64,000 bases of DNA, from positions 124,001 to 188,000 of the forward strand of contig NZ_SSNY01000006.1 in the NCBI RefSeq assembly GCF_004801285.1. The letters are read 5' to 3'. Made by a program: the position numbers and the translations under genes. Under the pieces are notes generated by a model. It was given only the letters and a program-made list of their open reading frames with translations. It did no database searches and was not told the DNA's origin. The stretch is from Ollibium composti (GTDB lineage Bacteria; Pseudomonadota; Alphaproteobacteria; Rhizobiales; Rhizobiaceae). Position 1 is the stretch's first letter; every line of letters starts with the position of its first letter. This document shows positions 34,190 to 42,706 of the stretch, one piece after another.

Positions 34190-36259
34190 ATGCGCGACCC
34201 ACGCTACGATATCCTGTTCGAGCCGATGAAGATTGGCCCGCATGTCGCGAAGAACCGGTTCTACCAGGTGCCGCACTGCAACGGCGGCGGCTATCGCGAT
34301 CCTTCTGCGGCGGCGGCCATGCGCGGCATCAAGTCCGAGGGCGGCTGGGGCGTCATCTTCACCGAGCAGACCGAGATGCACCACACCTCGGAGATTACCC
34401 CCTTCATCGAGCTGCGCCTGTGGGAGGACCAGGATATCCCCGGCCTTCGCCGCATGTCCGACGCCATGAAGGTGCATGGCGCGCTCGCCGGCATCCAGCT
34501 CGCCTATTCCGGCATCAACGGCCCGAATTTCTATACCAAGGAAGTGCCGCTCGCCCCGTCCGCGCTGCCGATCCGCACCTTCACCAACGATCCGGTGCAG
34601 GCCCGCGCGCTCGACCTCACCGACATCAAAAATCTCCGCCGCTGGTTCGTCAACGCGGCGAAGCGCTCGAAGATCGCCGGCTTCGACCTGATCTGCCTCT
34701 ACGGCGCCCACGGCTTCGGCATCTTCCAGCATTTCCTGTCGCGTGCCACCAACCAGCGCACCGACGAATATGGCGGCAGCCTGGAAAACCGCTCGCGCTT
34801 CGCCCGCGAGGTGGTGGCCGATATCCGCGAGGCGGTCGGCGACACGACCGCGATCACCATGCGCGTCAGCCTCGACGAGACGATCGGCGAACTCGGTTTT
34901 TCCAACGCTGAGGTCCGCGAGTTCGTCGCAATGAACGCCGACCTTCCGGACCTTTGGGATCTCGCCCACGGCGCCTGGGAGGATTGCTCCGGCCCCTCGC
35001 GCTTCAAGGAAGAGGCTGCGCAGGAGCTGCTGGTCAAGGGCATCCGCGAACTGTCGTCAAAGCCGGTCGTCGGCGTCGGCCGTTTCACCTCGCCGGACGT
35101 CATGGTGAGGATGATCAAATCCGGCACGCTCGACTTCATCGGCTGCGCCCGGCCTTCCATCGCCGATCCGTTCCTGCCGAAGAAGGTCGAGGAAGGCCGC
35201 ATCGAGGACATCCGCGAGTGCATCGGTTGCAACATGTGCATCACCGGCGACATGACCATGTCGATCTCGCGCTGCACGCAGAACCCGACCTTCATGGAGG
35301 AGTGGCGCAAGGGCTGGCACCCCGAACGCATGCAGGCCAAGGGTGACAGCGAGAGCGTGCTGATCGTCGGCGCCGGTCCGGCCGGACTGGAAGCGGCACG
35401 GGCGTTGGGCTTGCGCGGCTATCAGGTGGCGCTGGCCGAAGCCGGCACCGAGCTTGGCGGACGCGTGGCGCGCGAATGCAGGCTGCCGGGGCTCTCGGCC
35501 TGGGGCCGCGTGCGCGACTATCGCCAGTACCAGATCGGCAAGATGGCGAATGTCGACGTCTATTTCGACAGCCGGCTCACCGCCGACGACATCCTCGCCT
35601 TCGGCTTCCAGAACGTGGCGATTGCCACCGGCTCGACATGGCGACGCGACGGCGTGGCGCGCGCCCATGTCGTGCCGATGCCGATTGACCCCGCCATGCC
35701 TGTCTACACCCCCGACGACCTGATGGACGGCAAGGCGCCTTCCGGCAACGTCGTGCTGTTCGACGACGACCATTACTATATGGGCGGCGTGCTGGCGGAA
35801 CTAATGGCGCGGCAGGGCGCGAAGGTCACGTTGGTGACGCCTTCCGCCTATGTCTCGGACTGGACCCGCAACACGCTGGAACAGGGCGCCATCCATCGCA
35901 GGCTGGCCGAACTGGGCGTCGAGATCGTGCTGAACCGTTCCGTGACGCGGATCGCCGGCGGCGGCGTCAAGACGGCCTGCGTCTATACCGGCACCGAACA
36001 GGAGATGGATGCCGATGCGGTGGTGCTGGTGGCCTCGCGCCAACAGAACGACGCGTTGTGGCAGGAGCTGAAGGGCCGCCGCGGCGAATGGGCCGACAAC
36101 GGCATCCGCTCGATCAGGGTGATCGGCGATGCCGAGGCGCCCGGACCCATCGCGTGGGCCACCTATGCCGGCCACCGCTTCGCGCGCGAGCTGGACGAAC
36201 CGGACATCGGCGACGCCCTGCCGTTCAGGCGGGAAGTGACGGCATTGGCGGCGGAATAG
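34190..36259 (+). CDS. trimethylamine dehydrogenase-like iron-sulfur flavoprotein
   Basis: A 689-residue protein of the TMADH/DMADH family. An N-terminal FMN barrel comes first, then a 4Fe-4S site (Cys344, 347, 350, 362 in CIGCNMC and RCTQN), then an ADP/FAD-like C-terminal domain (VLIVGAGPAGLEAA). Cys30 in FYQVPHC matches the Cys that binds FMN covalently in TMADH. The barrel Tyr and His (YGAH, 171-174) are kept. The substrate pocket differs: position 60 is Gln and the Trp355 equivalent is lost, so the substrate is probably not trimethylamine. It would oxidatively demethylate a secondary or tertiary amine and pass electrons to a flavoprotein acceptor. Confidence 0.9.
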   Translation: MRDPRYDILFEPMKIGPHVAKNRFYQVPHCNGGGYRDPSAAAAMRGIKSEGGWGVIFTEQTEMHHTSEITPFIELRLWEDQDIPGLRRMSDAMKVHGALAGIQLAYSGINGPNFYTKEVPLAPSALPIRTFTNDPVQARALDLTDIKNLRRWFVNAAKRSKIAGFDLICLYGAHGFGIFQHFLSRATNQRTDEYGGSLENRSRFAREVVADIREAVGDTTAITMRVSLDETIGELGFSNAEVREFVAMNADLPDLWDLAHGAWEDCSGPSRFKEEAAQELLVKGIRELSSKPVVGVGRFTSPDVMVRMIKSGTLDFIGCARPSIADPFLPKKVEEGRIEDIRECIGCNMCITGDMTMSISRCTQNPTFMEEWRKGWHPERMQAKGDSESVLIVGAGPAGLEAARALGLRGYQVALAEAGTELGGRVARECRLPGLSAWGRVRDYRQYQIGKMANVDVYFDSRLTADDILAFGFQNVAIATGSTWRRDGVARAHVVPMPIDPAMPVYTPDDLMDGKAPSGNVVLFDDDHYYMGGVLAELMARQGAKVTLVTPSAYVSDWTRNTLEQGAIHRRLAELGVEIVLNRSVTRIAGGGVKTACVYTGTEQEMDADAVVLVASRQQNDALWQELKGRRGEWADNGIRSIRVIGDAEAPGPIAWATYAGHRFARELDEPDIGDALPFRREVTALAAE

Positions 36260-36282
36260 ATTCTTTCCTCACAAGTCCGGAC

Positions 36283-36305
36283 GGAAAACCGGTTCCCACT
36301 TTTCC
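36283..36305. repeat. REP-like palindromic element, copy 2
   Basis: GGAAAA (36283-36288) and TTTTCC (36300-36305) flank the same 17-bp core as copy 1, AAACCGGTTCCCACTTT (36286-36302), in the same orientation. It lies at the junction between the island and the PPSR gene. Confidence 0.65.
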
Positions 36306-36322
36306 TGGAATTGCTCCGGCCG

Positions 36323-37144
36323 CTACCGCCCCTTGCCGCGCAGTCCCAGGATCGCGGCCGCCGTCTCCTCGATCGAGCGGCGGCTGACGTCGATCAGCGG
36401 CCAGCCATGGCGCGCGCAAAGCTGGCGGGCATAGGCGAGTTCTTCGGCAATCGTGGCGCGATCGACATAGGTCGCCGAATCGTAGCCCGGCGTGGTGCCG
36501 AGCAGGCGGTTCTGGCGCACATGCGAGATGCGTTCGGCGGTGGCGACGAGGCCGACGACCAGCGGGCCTTTCAGCTCGATCAGGCTTTGCGGCATCGGCA
36601 CGCCGAGCACGATGGGGATGTTGGCGGTCTTGATGCCACGATTGGCGAGATAGATGCTGGTCGGCGTCTTCGACGTGCGCGAGATGCCGATCAGCACGAT
36701 GTCGGCCTCGTCGAGATCGTGCTGGAGCTGGCCGTCGTCGTGCTCCATCGTGAAGTTCAGCGCATCGATACGGCGGAAATAGTCGGCGTCGAGCACATGC
36801 TGGGCGCCGACGCGGCGGCCGGCCGGCGTGCCGAGATAGGACTGGAAGACCGTCAGCACCGGCTCCAGCACCGAAACGCAGGGCAGGCCCATGGCCGCGC
36901 AGCGCTCGTCGATGCGATGCGCCAAGGCCTGGTCGACCACCGTGTAGAGGACGATGCCCGGTTCCTCCTCGATATCCTCGAACACCTTCATCAACTGCTT
37001 GTCCGTGCGGATCAGCGGATAGATGTGCTCGATGGCGCGCGCATCCTTGTACTGCGCCGACGCGGCGCGGCCGGCGGCCAGCAGAGTCTCGCCGGTCGCA
37101 TCCGAAATCAGGTGCAGATGGAAGAAGCTTTGCGGTTTGTTCAC
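36323..37144 (-). CDS. PEP synthase regulatory protein-type kinase/pyrophosphorylase (PPSR, DUF299)
   Basis: Bifunctional serine/threonine kinase and phosphorylase of the family that controls PEP synthetase or pyruvate phosphate dikinase. The N-terminus is [19 protein letters not shown], and the ADP/ATP loop [11 protein letters not shown] (about 150-160) is the family P-loop. I start it at GTG 37142-37144, giving 273 residues, the usual family length. The frame stays open to 37315, but that extension has no family similarity and overlaps the candidate oriC. First leftward gene from the origin. Confidence 0.9.
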   Translation of the reverse strand: MNKPQSFFHLHLISDATGETLLAAGRAASAQYKDARAIEHIYPLIRTDKQLMKVFEDIEEEPGIVLYTVVDQALAHRIDERCAAMGLPCVSVLEPVLTVFQSYLGTPAGRRVGAQHVLDADYFRRIDALNFTMEHDDGQLQHDLDEADIVLIGISRTSKTPTSIYLANRGIKTANIPIVLGVPMPQSLIELKGPLVVGLVATAERISHVRQNRLLGTTPGYDSATYVDRATIAEELAYARQLCARHGWPLIDVSRRSIEETAAAILGLRGKGR

Positions 37145-37531
37145 GATCTTCTTTGCACCCTGTGGGCCGGTGTGGACAAAGCGGGAGAGCCGGACGGCCG
37201 CCGCCAAGGCGACTGTATCAGAAGCCGATTTGTCCACAATCGAGGCCGGATCGGTATCCTCCGGCTGGGTGGGGACAAGTTCGGGGACGAGCCGAACCGT
37301 TCCTGCACTATCCACAGGCCACAGCCTATGGAGGCGGGCTCAAGGCTTTGTATTTTCTTTGTGATTCCTGGCCATCCACCGTCTTTTCCCGAAGGCGAAA
37401 TCCTGGTCGCGACACTATGGCGACTGGACTTTAAGGCGCCGGAACTGGACAGCTGCGCATTCCCGATTCAAACAGACTCTTAGAATCAGAAGATTCCTTA
37501 AAATCTCTTTTCTTTGATTTAAGGACACCTT
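37145..37531. other. oriC: candidate chromosomal replication origin (oriC)
   Basis: This 387-bp gap between PPSR and hemE is the place where oriC has been mapped in Caulobacter and Sinorhizobium (upstream of hemE), from established knowledge. Visible here are three DnaA-box-like 9-mers with one mismatch to TTATCCACA: 37171-37179 (minus strand), 37230-37238 and 37308-37316. There are also five GANTC sites (37363, 37465, 37475, 37483, 37492) and an AT-rich inverted repeat at 37496-37524. Core genes diverge from this point. Box function and the unwinding site are inferred. Confidence 0.8.
37496..37524 (+). promoter_or_regulatory. AT-rich inverted repeat covering the hemE Shine-Dalgarno
   Basis: CCTTAAAATC (37496-37505) pairs with GATTTAAGG (37516-37524), with one bulged A and a pyrimidine-rich loop. 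The right arm includes the AAGG of the hemE ribosome site. It could be part of the origin's unwinding element, a translational control hairpin, or both. TTAA half-sites for CtrA fall in each arm. Confidence 0.5.
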
Positions 37532-38578
37532 GTGAAAGCGAGCGCGATGGCACCGGAACGGACAGTGCTGAGGGTGCTGAAGGGCGAGACGGTGTTTCCG
37601 CCGCCCCTTTGGATGATGCGGCAGGCCGGCCGTTATCTCCCTGAGTACCGTGAGAGCCGCAAGCGCGCGGGATCGTTCCTCGATCTCTGCTACGATCCGG
37701 ATCTGGCCGTCGAGGTGACCTTGCAGCCGATCGAGCGATTCGGCTTTGACGTGTCCATCCTGTTTTCCGATATCCTTGTCGTGCCCCATGCGCTGGGCCG
37801 GATGCTGCGCTTCGAGGAAGGCCGCGGCCCGCAGATGATGCCGATAACGGCACGTGAGATAGACGCACTGGAGACGGAAGCGTTTCACGTGAATCTGGCA
37901 CCGGTCTATGAAACGGTGCGGCAATTGCGGCAGAAACTGCCGGCCGAGACGACGCTGATCGGCTTCTGCGGGGCACCTTGGACGGTGGCGACCTACATGA
38001 TCGCCGGCCACGGCACGCCGGACCAGGCGCCGGCGAGACTGTTCGCCTATCGGGAGCCGGAAGCCTTTCGTAAGCTGCTTGGACTGCTCGCGGCACAGTC
38101 GGCTGACTATCTGATCCGGCAGATCGAAGCGGGCGCCGATGCGGTGCAGATCTTCGATTCATGGGCGGGCGTGCTCGACGAGGCTTCATTTGAGGCCTTC
38201 TGCGTGGAACCGGTCAGGGAGATCGTGGCGCGGGTGAAGGCGGCGCATCCCGATGTGCCGGTGATCGGCTTCCCGAAGGGCGCCGGCGCCGGTTATGCCT
38301 CCTATCGTCAAAAGACCGGCGTGGACGGGTTGGGGCTCGACTGGACCGTTTCGTTGACGGCGGCGCAGGCCTTGCAGCGCGAAGGCGCAGTGCAGGGCAA
38401 TCTCGATCCGTTGCGGCTGGTGGCCGGCGGGCGGGCGCTCGAAGACGGAGTGGATGCCATCCTGAAGGCGCTCGGCAATGGTCCGCTGATCTTCAATCTC
38501 GGTCACGGGATCGTGCCGGAGACGCCGATCGCCCATGTCGAGGCGATGGTAAGGCAGGTGCGGAGCGCGGTGCGATGA
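37532..38578 (+). CDS. hemE: uroporphyrinogen decarboxylase
   Basis: Converts uroporphyrinogen III to coproporphyrinogen III in heme synthesis. The 348 residues contain the signature [20 protein letters not shown] (about 24-43), [12 protein letters not shown] with the catalytic Asp, and [16 protein letters not shown] at 37532 follows AAGGA at 6-7 bases and is preferred to the ATG at 37547. A parS-like palindrome lies inside the gene at 37882-37895. It overlaps hemJ by 4 bases. Confidence 0.96.
   Translation: MKASAMAPERTVLRVLKGETVFPPPLWMMRQAGRYLPEYRESRKRAGSFLDLCYDPDLAVEVTLQPIERFGFDVSILFSDILVVPHALGRMLRFEEGRGPQMMPITAREIDALETEAFHVNLAPVYETVRQLRQKLPAETTLIGFCGAPWTVATYMIAGHGTPDQAPARLFAYREPEAFRKLLGLLAAQSADYLIRQIEAGADAVQIFDSWAGVLDEASFEAFCVEPVREIVARVKAAHPDVPVIGFPKGAGAGYASYRQKTGVDGLGLDWTVSLTAAQALQREGAVQGNLDPLRLVAGGRALEDGVDAILKALGNGPLIFNLGHGIVPETPIAHVEAMVRQVRSAVR
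37882..37895. promoter_or_regulatory. parS: parS-like site inside hemE
   Basis: GTTTCACGTGAATC differs by one base from GTTTCACGTGAAAC. The change creates a GANTC (GAATC, 37891-37895). It lies about 360 bp from the candidate oriC and 6-8 kb from the other sites. ParB binding at a one-mismatch site is plausible but untested. Confidence 0.6.
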
Positions 38579-39114
38579 CGAGCGGCAGCGGAACGGCGGA
38601 CAGCGGAGCGACCGCGCTGAAGCGGGCGGCGATTGCCATTGTCATCTTCCTCGTCCTGGCAGGCCTGCTGTTCCTGTTCGGCCCGGACGATTTCTATCCC
38701 TGGGCCAAGGCCATCCATGTTATCGCCGTCATTTCCTGGATGGCCGGCATGCTCTACCTGCCGCGGTTGTTCGTCTATCACGCCGAGGCGGAGACAGGCT
38801 CGGTCCAGTCCGAGACGTTCAAGGTGATGGAACGGCGCCTGCTGCGCGGCATCATCAACCCGGCTATGGTGGTTGCCTGGGCGTTCGGCCTGTGGCTTGC
38901 CTGGAAGGGGCACTGGTTCTCCGACGGCTGGCTGCATGCCAAGCTTGCCGCCGTCATCGCGCTGTCGGCCGTGCACGGCTATCTGTCGGCGGCGGTGCGC
39001 AAATTTTCGCAGGATCGTAACGAAAAGCCGGCGCGGCACTGGCGGATCGTCAACGAAATCCCCACATTGTTGATGATCGTCATCGTCATCTTGGTGATCG
39101 TGAAGCCGTTCTGA
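38575..39114 (+). CDS. hemJ: protoporphyrinogen oxidase HemJ
   Basis: Inner-membrane heme protein that oxidises protoporphyrinogen IX. The 179 residues have four helices. The family sequence [32 protein letters not shown] (about 40-70) carries the conserved His, and a further [19 protein letters not shown] follows. The first 15 or so residues are extra and polar. Its ATG overlaps the hemE stop, so the two heme-synthesis genes are coupled. Confidence 0.93.
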   Translation: MTSGSGTADSGATALKRAAIAIVIFLVLAGLLFLFGPDDFYPWAKAIHVIAVISWMAGMLYLPRLFVYHAEAETGSVQSETFKVMERRLLRGIINPAMVVAWAFGLWLAWKGHWFSDGWLHAKLAAVIALSAVHGYLSAAVRKFSQDRNEKPARHWRIVNEIPTLLMIVIVILVIVKPF

Positions 39115-39275
39115 GCGCAACGACCCCGGTGAAAAGCCCGCTTGCTCTTTGCAGGGGCCGGCGATAAAAGACGGGTCTTCCTCCCGCCATGCGCCCGCCT
39201 TTGTCTGCTTGCGGCCGCGTCGGCAATCGTCGCATTCCGTCGATCTTTCTCCCATTGCCTATTCAGAGTCCGCCT

Positions 39276-40541
39276 ATGCAGGAAATGAAACTCGCAGAGT
39301 TCAAGAACAAGAAACCGCCTGAGCTGATCGCTTATGCCGAATCGCTCGAGGTCGAGAACGCCAGCGTCATGCGCAAGCAGGAACTGATGTTCGCGATCCT
39401 GAAGAAACTGGCGGCGCAGGACGTCGAGATCATCGGCGACGGCGTGGTGGAAGTGCTGCAGGACGGCTTCGGCTTCCTGCGCTCGGCCAACGCCAACTAC
39501 CTGCCGGGTCCGGACGACATCTACATCTCGCCCTCGCAGATCCGCCGCTTCTCGCTGAAGACCGGCGATACGGTGGAAGGACCGATCCGCAGCCCGAAAG
39601 AAGGCGAACGCTATTTCGCGCTGCTCAAGGTCAACACCATCAATTTCGACGATCCCGAGAAGATCCGCCACAAGATCCACTTCGACAACCTGACGCCGCT
39701 CTACCCGACGGAGCGGCTGAAGATGGAAACGGAAGCGCCGGCTGGCAAAGATATTTCGCCGCGCGTTATCGACCTGGTGGCGCCGATCGGTAAGGGGCAG
39801 CGCGCGCTGATCAACGCGCAGCCGCGCACCGGCAAGACGGTGCTGATGCAGAACATCGCGCACTCGATCACGACGAACCATCCGGAATGCTATCTGATCG
39901 TGCTTTTGATCGACGAGCGGCCGGAGGAAGTCACCGACATGCAGCGTTCGGTCAAGGGCGAGGTGATTTCCTCGACCTTCGACGAGCCGGCGGCGCGCCA
40001 CGTGCAGGTCGCCGAAATGGTGATCGAGAAGGCCAAGCGACTGGTCGAGCACGGCCGCGACGTGGTCATCCTGCTCGATTCGATCACGCGCCTCGGTCGT
40101 GCCTACAACACCGTCGTCCCCTCTTCCGGCAAGGTGCTGACCGGCGGTGTCGACGCCAATGCGCTGCAGCGGCCGAAGCGCTTCTTCGGCGCGGCGCGCA
40201 ACATCGAGGAAGGCGGCTCGCTCACCATCATCGCCACCGCGCTGATCGACACCGGCAGCCGCATGGACGAAGTGATCTTCGAGGAGTTCAAGGGCACCGG
40301 TAACTGCGAGATCCAGCTCGACCGCAAGGTGGCGGACAAGCGCATCTATCCGGCCATGGACATCCTCAAGTCCGGCACGCGCAAGGAAGACCTGCTCGTT
40401 CCCCGCGCGGACCTGCAGAAGATCTTCGTCCTGCGCCGCATCCTGGCGCCGATGGGCACGACCGATGCGATCGAGTTCCTCATCGACAAGCTCAAGCAGA
40501 CCAAGACGAATGCGGATTTCTTCGATTCGATGAACACCTGA
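39276..40541 (+). CDS. rho: transcription termination factor Rho
   Basis: Hexameric RNA helicase that ends transcription. The protein is 421 residues, the usual rhizobial length. It has an N-terminal helical and cold-shock RNA-binding part ([23 protein letters not shown]). The ATPase domain carries Walker [26 protein letters not shown], Walker [17 protein letters not shown] and the R-loop KGTGN. The ATG at 39276 was chosen because the family starts [17 protein letters not shown]; an upstream start at 39189 adds 29 residues with no family match. Confidence 0.96.
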   Translation: MQEMKLAEFKNKKPPELIAYAESLEVENASVMRKQELMFAILKKLAAQDVEIIGDGVVEVLQDGFGFLRSANANYLPGPDDIYISPSQIRRFSLKTGDTVEGPIRSPKEGERYFALLKVNTINFDDPEKIRHKIHFDNLTPLYPTERLKMETEAPAGKDISPRVIDLVAPIGKGQRALINAQPRTGKTVLMQNIAHSITTNHPECYLIVLLIDERPEEVTDMQRSVKGEVISSTFDEPAARHVQVAEMVIEKAKRLVEHGRDVVILLDSITRLGRAYNTVVPSSGKVLTGGVDANALQRPKRFFGAARNIEEGGSLTIIATALIDTGSRMDEVIFEEFKGTGNCEIQLDRKVADKRIYPAMDILKSGTRKEDLLVPRADLQKIFVLRRILAPMGTTDAIEFLIDKLKQTKTNADFFDSMNT

Positions 40542-40575
40542 GCCCGCGCCGCGAGGCACGTATCTTGGAATGAAG

Positions 40576-40604
40576 AACGGCCGCGCAAGCGGCCGTTTTG
40601 TTTT
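40576..40604 (+). terminator. rho-independent terminator after rho
   Basis: AACGGCCGC and GCGGCCGTT form a 9-bp stem (40576-40584, 40589-40597) closed by a GCAA tetraloop and followed by TTTTGTTTT. It would end the rho transcript before the convergent DUF255 gene. Confidence 0.9.
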
Positions 40605-40636
40605 GGTTCCTGATGCGTGGGTCGAGATGTTGGAGA

Positions 40637-42649
40637 TCACCGGCGGCGCAGGAGCTCGTTCAGTTCGCCCGGATCGGTGACCGGCGGCAGGCAAACCTGT
40701 CCGGTGCACAGATAAGCGCCTGGTCTGTCCACGGGCGGCATGACGTTTCCCGGCAGAAGCGGTCGATTCGCCTCCGTTCCAACTGTGAGCAGGATATCGA
40801 CGCGGCGCGGATCCGGATTCCGATTCGCCACCGGAACGAGCCTTGGTGCTTCTGGTGTATCGATCACGACGAGTTTCATCGGTTCGATCGCCATGGCGCA
40901 GGCGTTGACGATGCCGGCCTGGCCATAGGCCTGTCTGGCGATGCGGCCTGCGGCATGTTCGGCGACCAGATAGGCTTGCTCGGCCAAAGCGGCGTCGCCG
41001 GTCAGGCTGGCGTAGCGGACTTGCGCTTCGATGATCTGCGCCGTCGCCGACGGGATCGCGTCGTCGACGTCGCCGCGAACGCGAAGCGGTACATCCATGC
41101 TGTCTGAGGCTGTCAGATAATACCCTGTACCCTCCTCGTCGCGGTACCAGGCATCGAGCTGTTCGAGCAGTGCACCTGCCGTTGCGACGTAGTCCTGCTC
41201 GAGGGTTGCCTCGAATAGTGCGATGGCGGCGTTGGCCATGGCGGCGTAGTCGCTGGAGAGGGCGGGATACAATCGCGCCGGACCCAGGATGGAATGCGGT
41301 AGCCGATCTTGCGCGCGCGCAGCGAGGATGTGGGCAAATGCCGCTTGCGCCGCTTCGATCCAGTCCGGCCGATCGAGACTGCGGCCGCATTCGGCAAGGG
41401 CGACGATAGCGAGCCCGTTCCAGTCGGCCAGGATCTTGTCGTCGCGACCCGGCCTGGCACGGGGTTCGCGCGCCGAGAGCAGCGCGCTTTTCAACGTCCG
41501 GACGCGTTCTGGCTCTTGAAGGCTGCGCTCGCGCTGGTCGGCGGTCTGGAAGATGATGGGACTGCCTTCCCATCCGGGCGGGCTGGCGAGGGAGAAGAAT
41601 CGGTCGAAATCGGCCGGATCGACGGTCGCGTCGACCTCCGTCCGCGTCCAGGTGTAGAAAAGCCCTTCTTCTCCATCGCTGTCGGCGTCCAGGCTGGCGG
41701 CGAAGGCACCGTCACCGGTTCGCATCTCGCGCAGGAGCCAATCGATGGTTTCTTCGATTCGGGTCCGGAACAGTTTCTTTCCGGTCGCGGCATAGGCCCA
41801 GTTGCACAGGCGCAGCAACTGGGCGTTGTCGTAGAGCATTTTCTCGAAATGCGGCACCAACCATTCAGCGTCGGTCGAGTATCGGCTGAGCCCGCCGCCA
41901 ATATGGTCGTATATGCCGCCGGAAAGCATGGCTTCCAGGCTGATCAGGACGGCGTCGCGATGCTGCTGGTTGCTGGAAGCTAACCATGACAACCAAAGCG
42001 TGTGAATGAAGGGCGTGTTCGGGAACTTCGGTGCGCCGCGCAAGCCGCCACGTTCGCCATCCATCATGCCGCCTATGCCCTCGGCCAAAGCGGTGAGGCT
42101 TCCGGGACCGAGTTGCGTCTTGCCGGCGTTTGCCGATAGCTGGGCATCGACATGCGCGATCAGCGCGTCGGCGCTTTGGGCAAGGCTTTCGGCCTTGTCC
42201 CGCCACGCCTTGTCGACCGCTTGCAGCACCTGGATGAAGCCTGGCCGGCCGTAGCGCGGTTCGCGCGGGAAGTAGGTTCCACCCCAGAACGGCTTTCCCT
42301 GCGGCGTCAGGAACATGGTGAGCGGCCAGCCGCCCTGCTCTCCCATGGCGGCAAGCGCAGCCATGTAGATCTGGTCGATGTCCGGCCGTTCCTCCCGGTC
42401 GACCTTGATATTGACGAACAGCCGGTTCATGACGTCGGCGACTTCGGCGTTCTCGAAGCTTTCATGCGCCATGACGTGGCACCAGTGGCACGCGGCATAG
42501 CCGATCGAAACGAGAACGGGCTTGCCGGTCGCCTCGGCTTCGGCGAGGGCTTGCCGCGACCAGGGCCGCCAATGCACGGGGTTGTCGGCATGCTGGCGCA
42601 GGTAGGGGCTCGCCTCGCGGGCCAGCAGGTTTTCCGGAGGCAGGGGCAT
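40637..42649 (-). CDS. DUF255 thioredoxin-domain protein (YyaL/SSP411 type)
   Basis: A 670-residue cytoplasmic protein. The N-terminal thioredoxin-like DUF255 domain (about 1-165) opens with [15 protein letters not shown] and has the CxxC in [16 protein letters not shown] six-hairpin glycosidase-like (alpha/alpha) domain follows, with [28 protein letters not shown]. The family's biochemical role is not known. It is the only gene here that runs against the origin-outward direction between rho and mnmE, and it diverges from mnmE with a 57-bp gap. Confidence 0.9.
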   Translation of the reverse strand: MPLPPENLLAREASPYLRQHADNPVHWRPWSRQALAEAEATGKPVLVSIGYAACHWCHVMAHESFENAEVADVMNRLFVNIKVDREERPDIDQIYMAALAAMGEQGGWPLTMFLTPQGKPFWGGTYFPREPRYGRPGFIQVLQAVDKAWRDKAESLAQSADALIAHVDAQLSANAGKTQLGPGSLTALAEGIGGMMDGERGGLRGAPKFPNTPFIHTLWLSWLASSNQQHRDAVLISLEAMLSGGIYDHIGGGLSRYSTDAEWLVPHFEKMLYDNAQLLRLCNWAYAATGKKLFRTRIEETIDWLLREMRTGDGAFAASLDADSDGEEGLFYTWTRTEVDATVDPADFDRFFSLASPPGWEGSPIIFQTADQRERSLQEPERVRTLKSALLSAREPRARPGRDDKILADWNGLAIVALAECGRSLDRPDWIEAAQAAFAHILAARAQDRLPHSILGPARLYPALSSDYAAMANAAIALFEATLEQDYVATAGALLEQLDAWYRDEEGTGYYLTASDSMDVPLRVRGDVDDAIPSATAQIIEAQVRYASLTGDAALAEQAYLVAEHAAGRIARQAYGQAGIVNACAMAIEPMKLVVIDTPEAPRLVPVANRNPDPRRVDILLTVGTEANRPLLPGNVMPPVDRPGAYLCTGQVCLPPVTDPGELNELLRRR

Positions 42650-42706
42650 GAGTGATATTTATCTCCGCTGAGAACTGAACGTAGGGCGGACCAGCCGGGC
42701 AGGCAA

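Larger units (their letters stand above)
16749..36322. other. accessory catabolic/transport island between maf and PPSR
   Basis: About 19.6 kb holding two ABC transporters, two oxidoreductases of the GMC and TMADH types, a monooxygenase, Rid, DUF1028, aldehyde dehydrogenase, LysR and M20 genes. It separates two genes (maf, PPSR) that are adjacent in reference Rhizobiales as I remember them. No integrase, transposase or tRNA scar is visible, so the mode of acquisition is unknown. Confidence 0.7.

Noticed and set aside
16749-36322. Integrative element or genomic island with attachment sites
   Set aside because: No integrase, transposase, tRNA gene or flanking direct repeat was found at both ends; only the broken gene order supports insertion.
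37145-37315. N-terminal extension of PPSR to 37315
   Set aside because: The extension has no family similarity, the GTG at 37144 gives the standard length, and the segment carries DnaA-box-like motifs of the origin.
37496-37524. Pair of TTAA motifs as a full CtrA site
   Set aside because: The spacing is 17 bp instead of the TTAA-N7-TTAA rule; only half-sites can be claimed.
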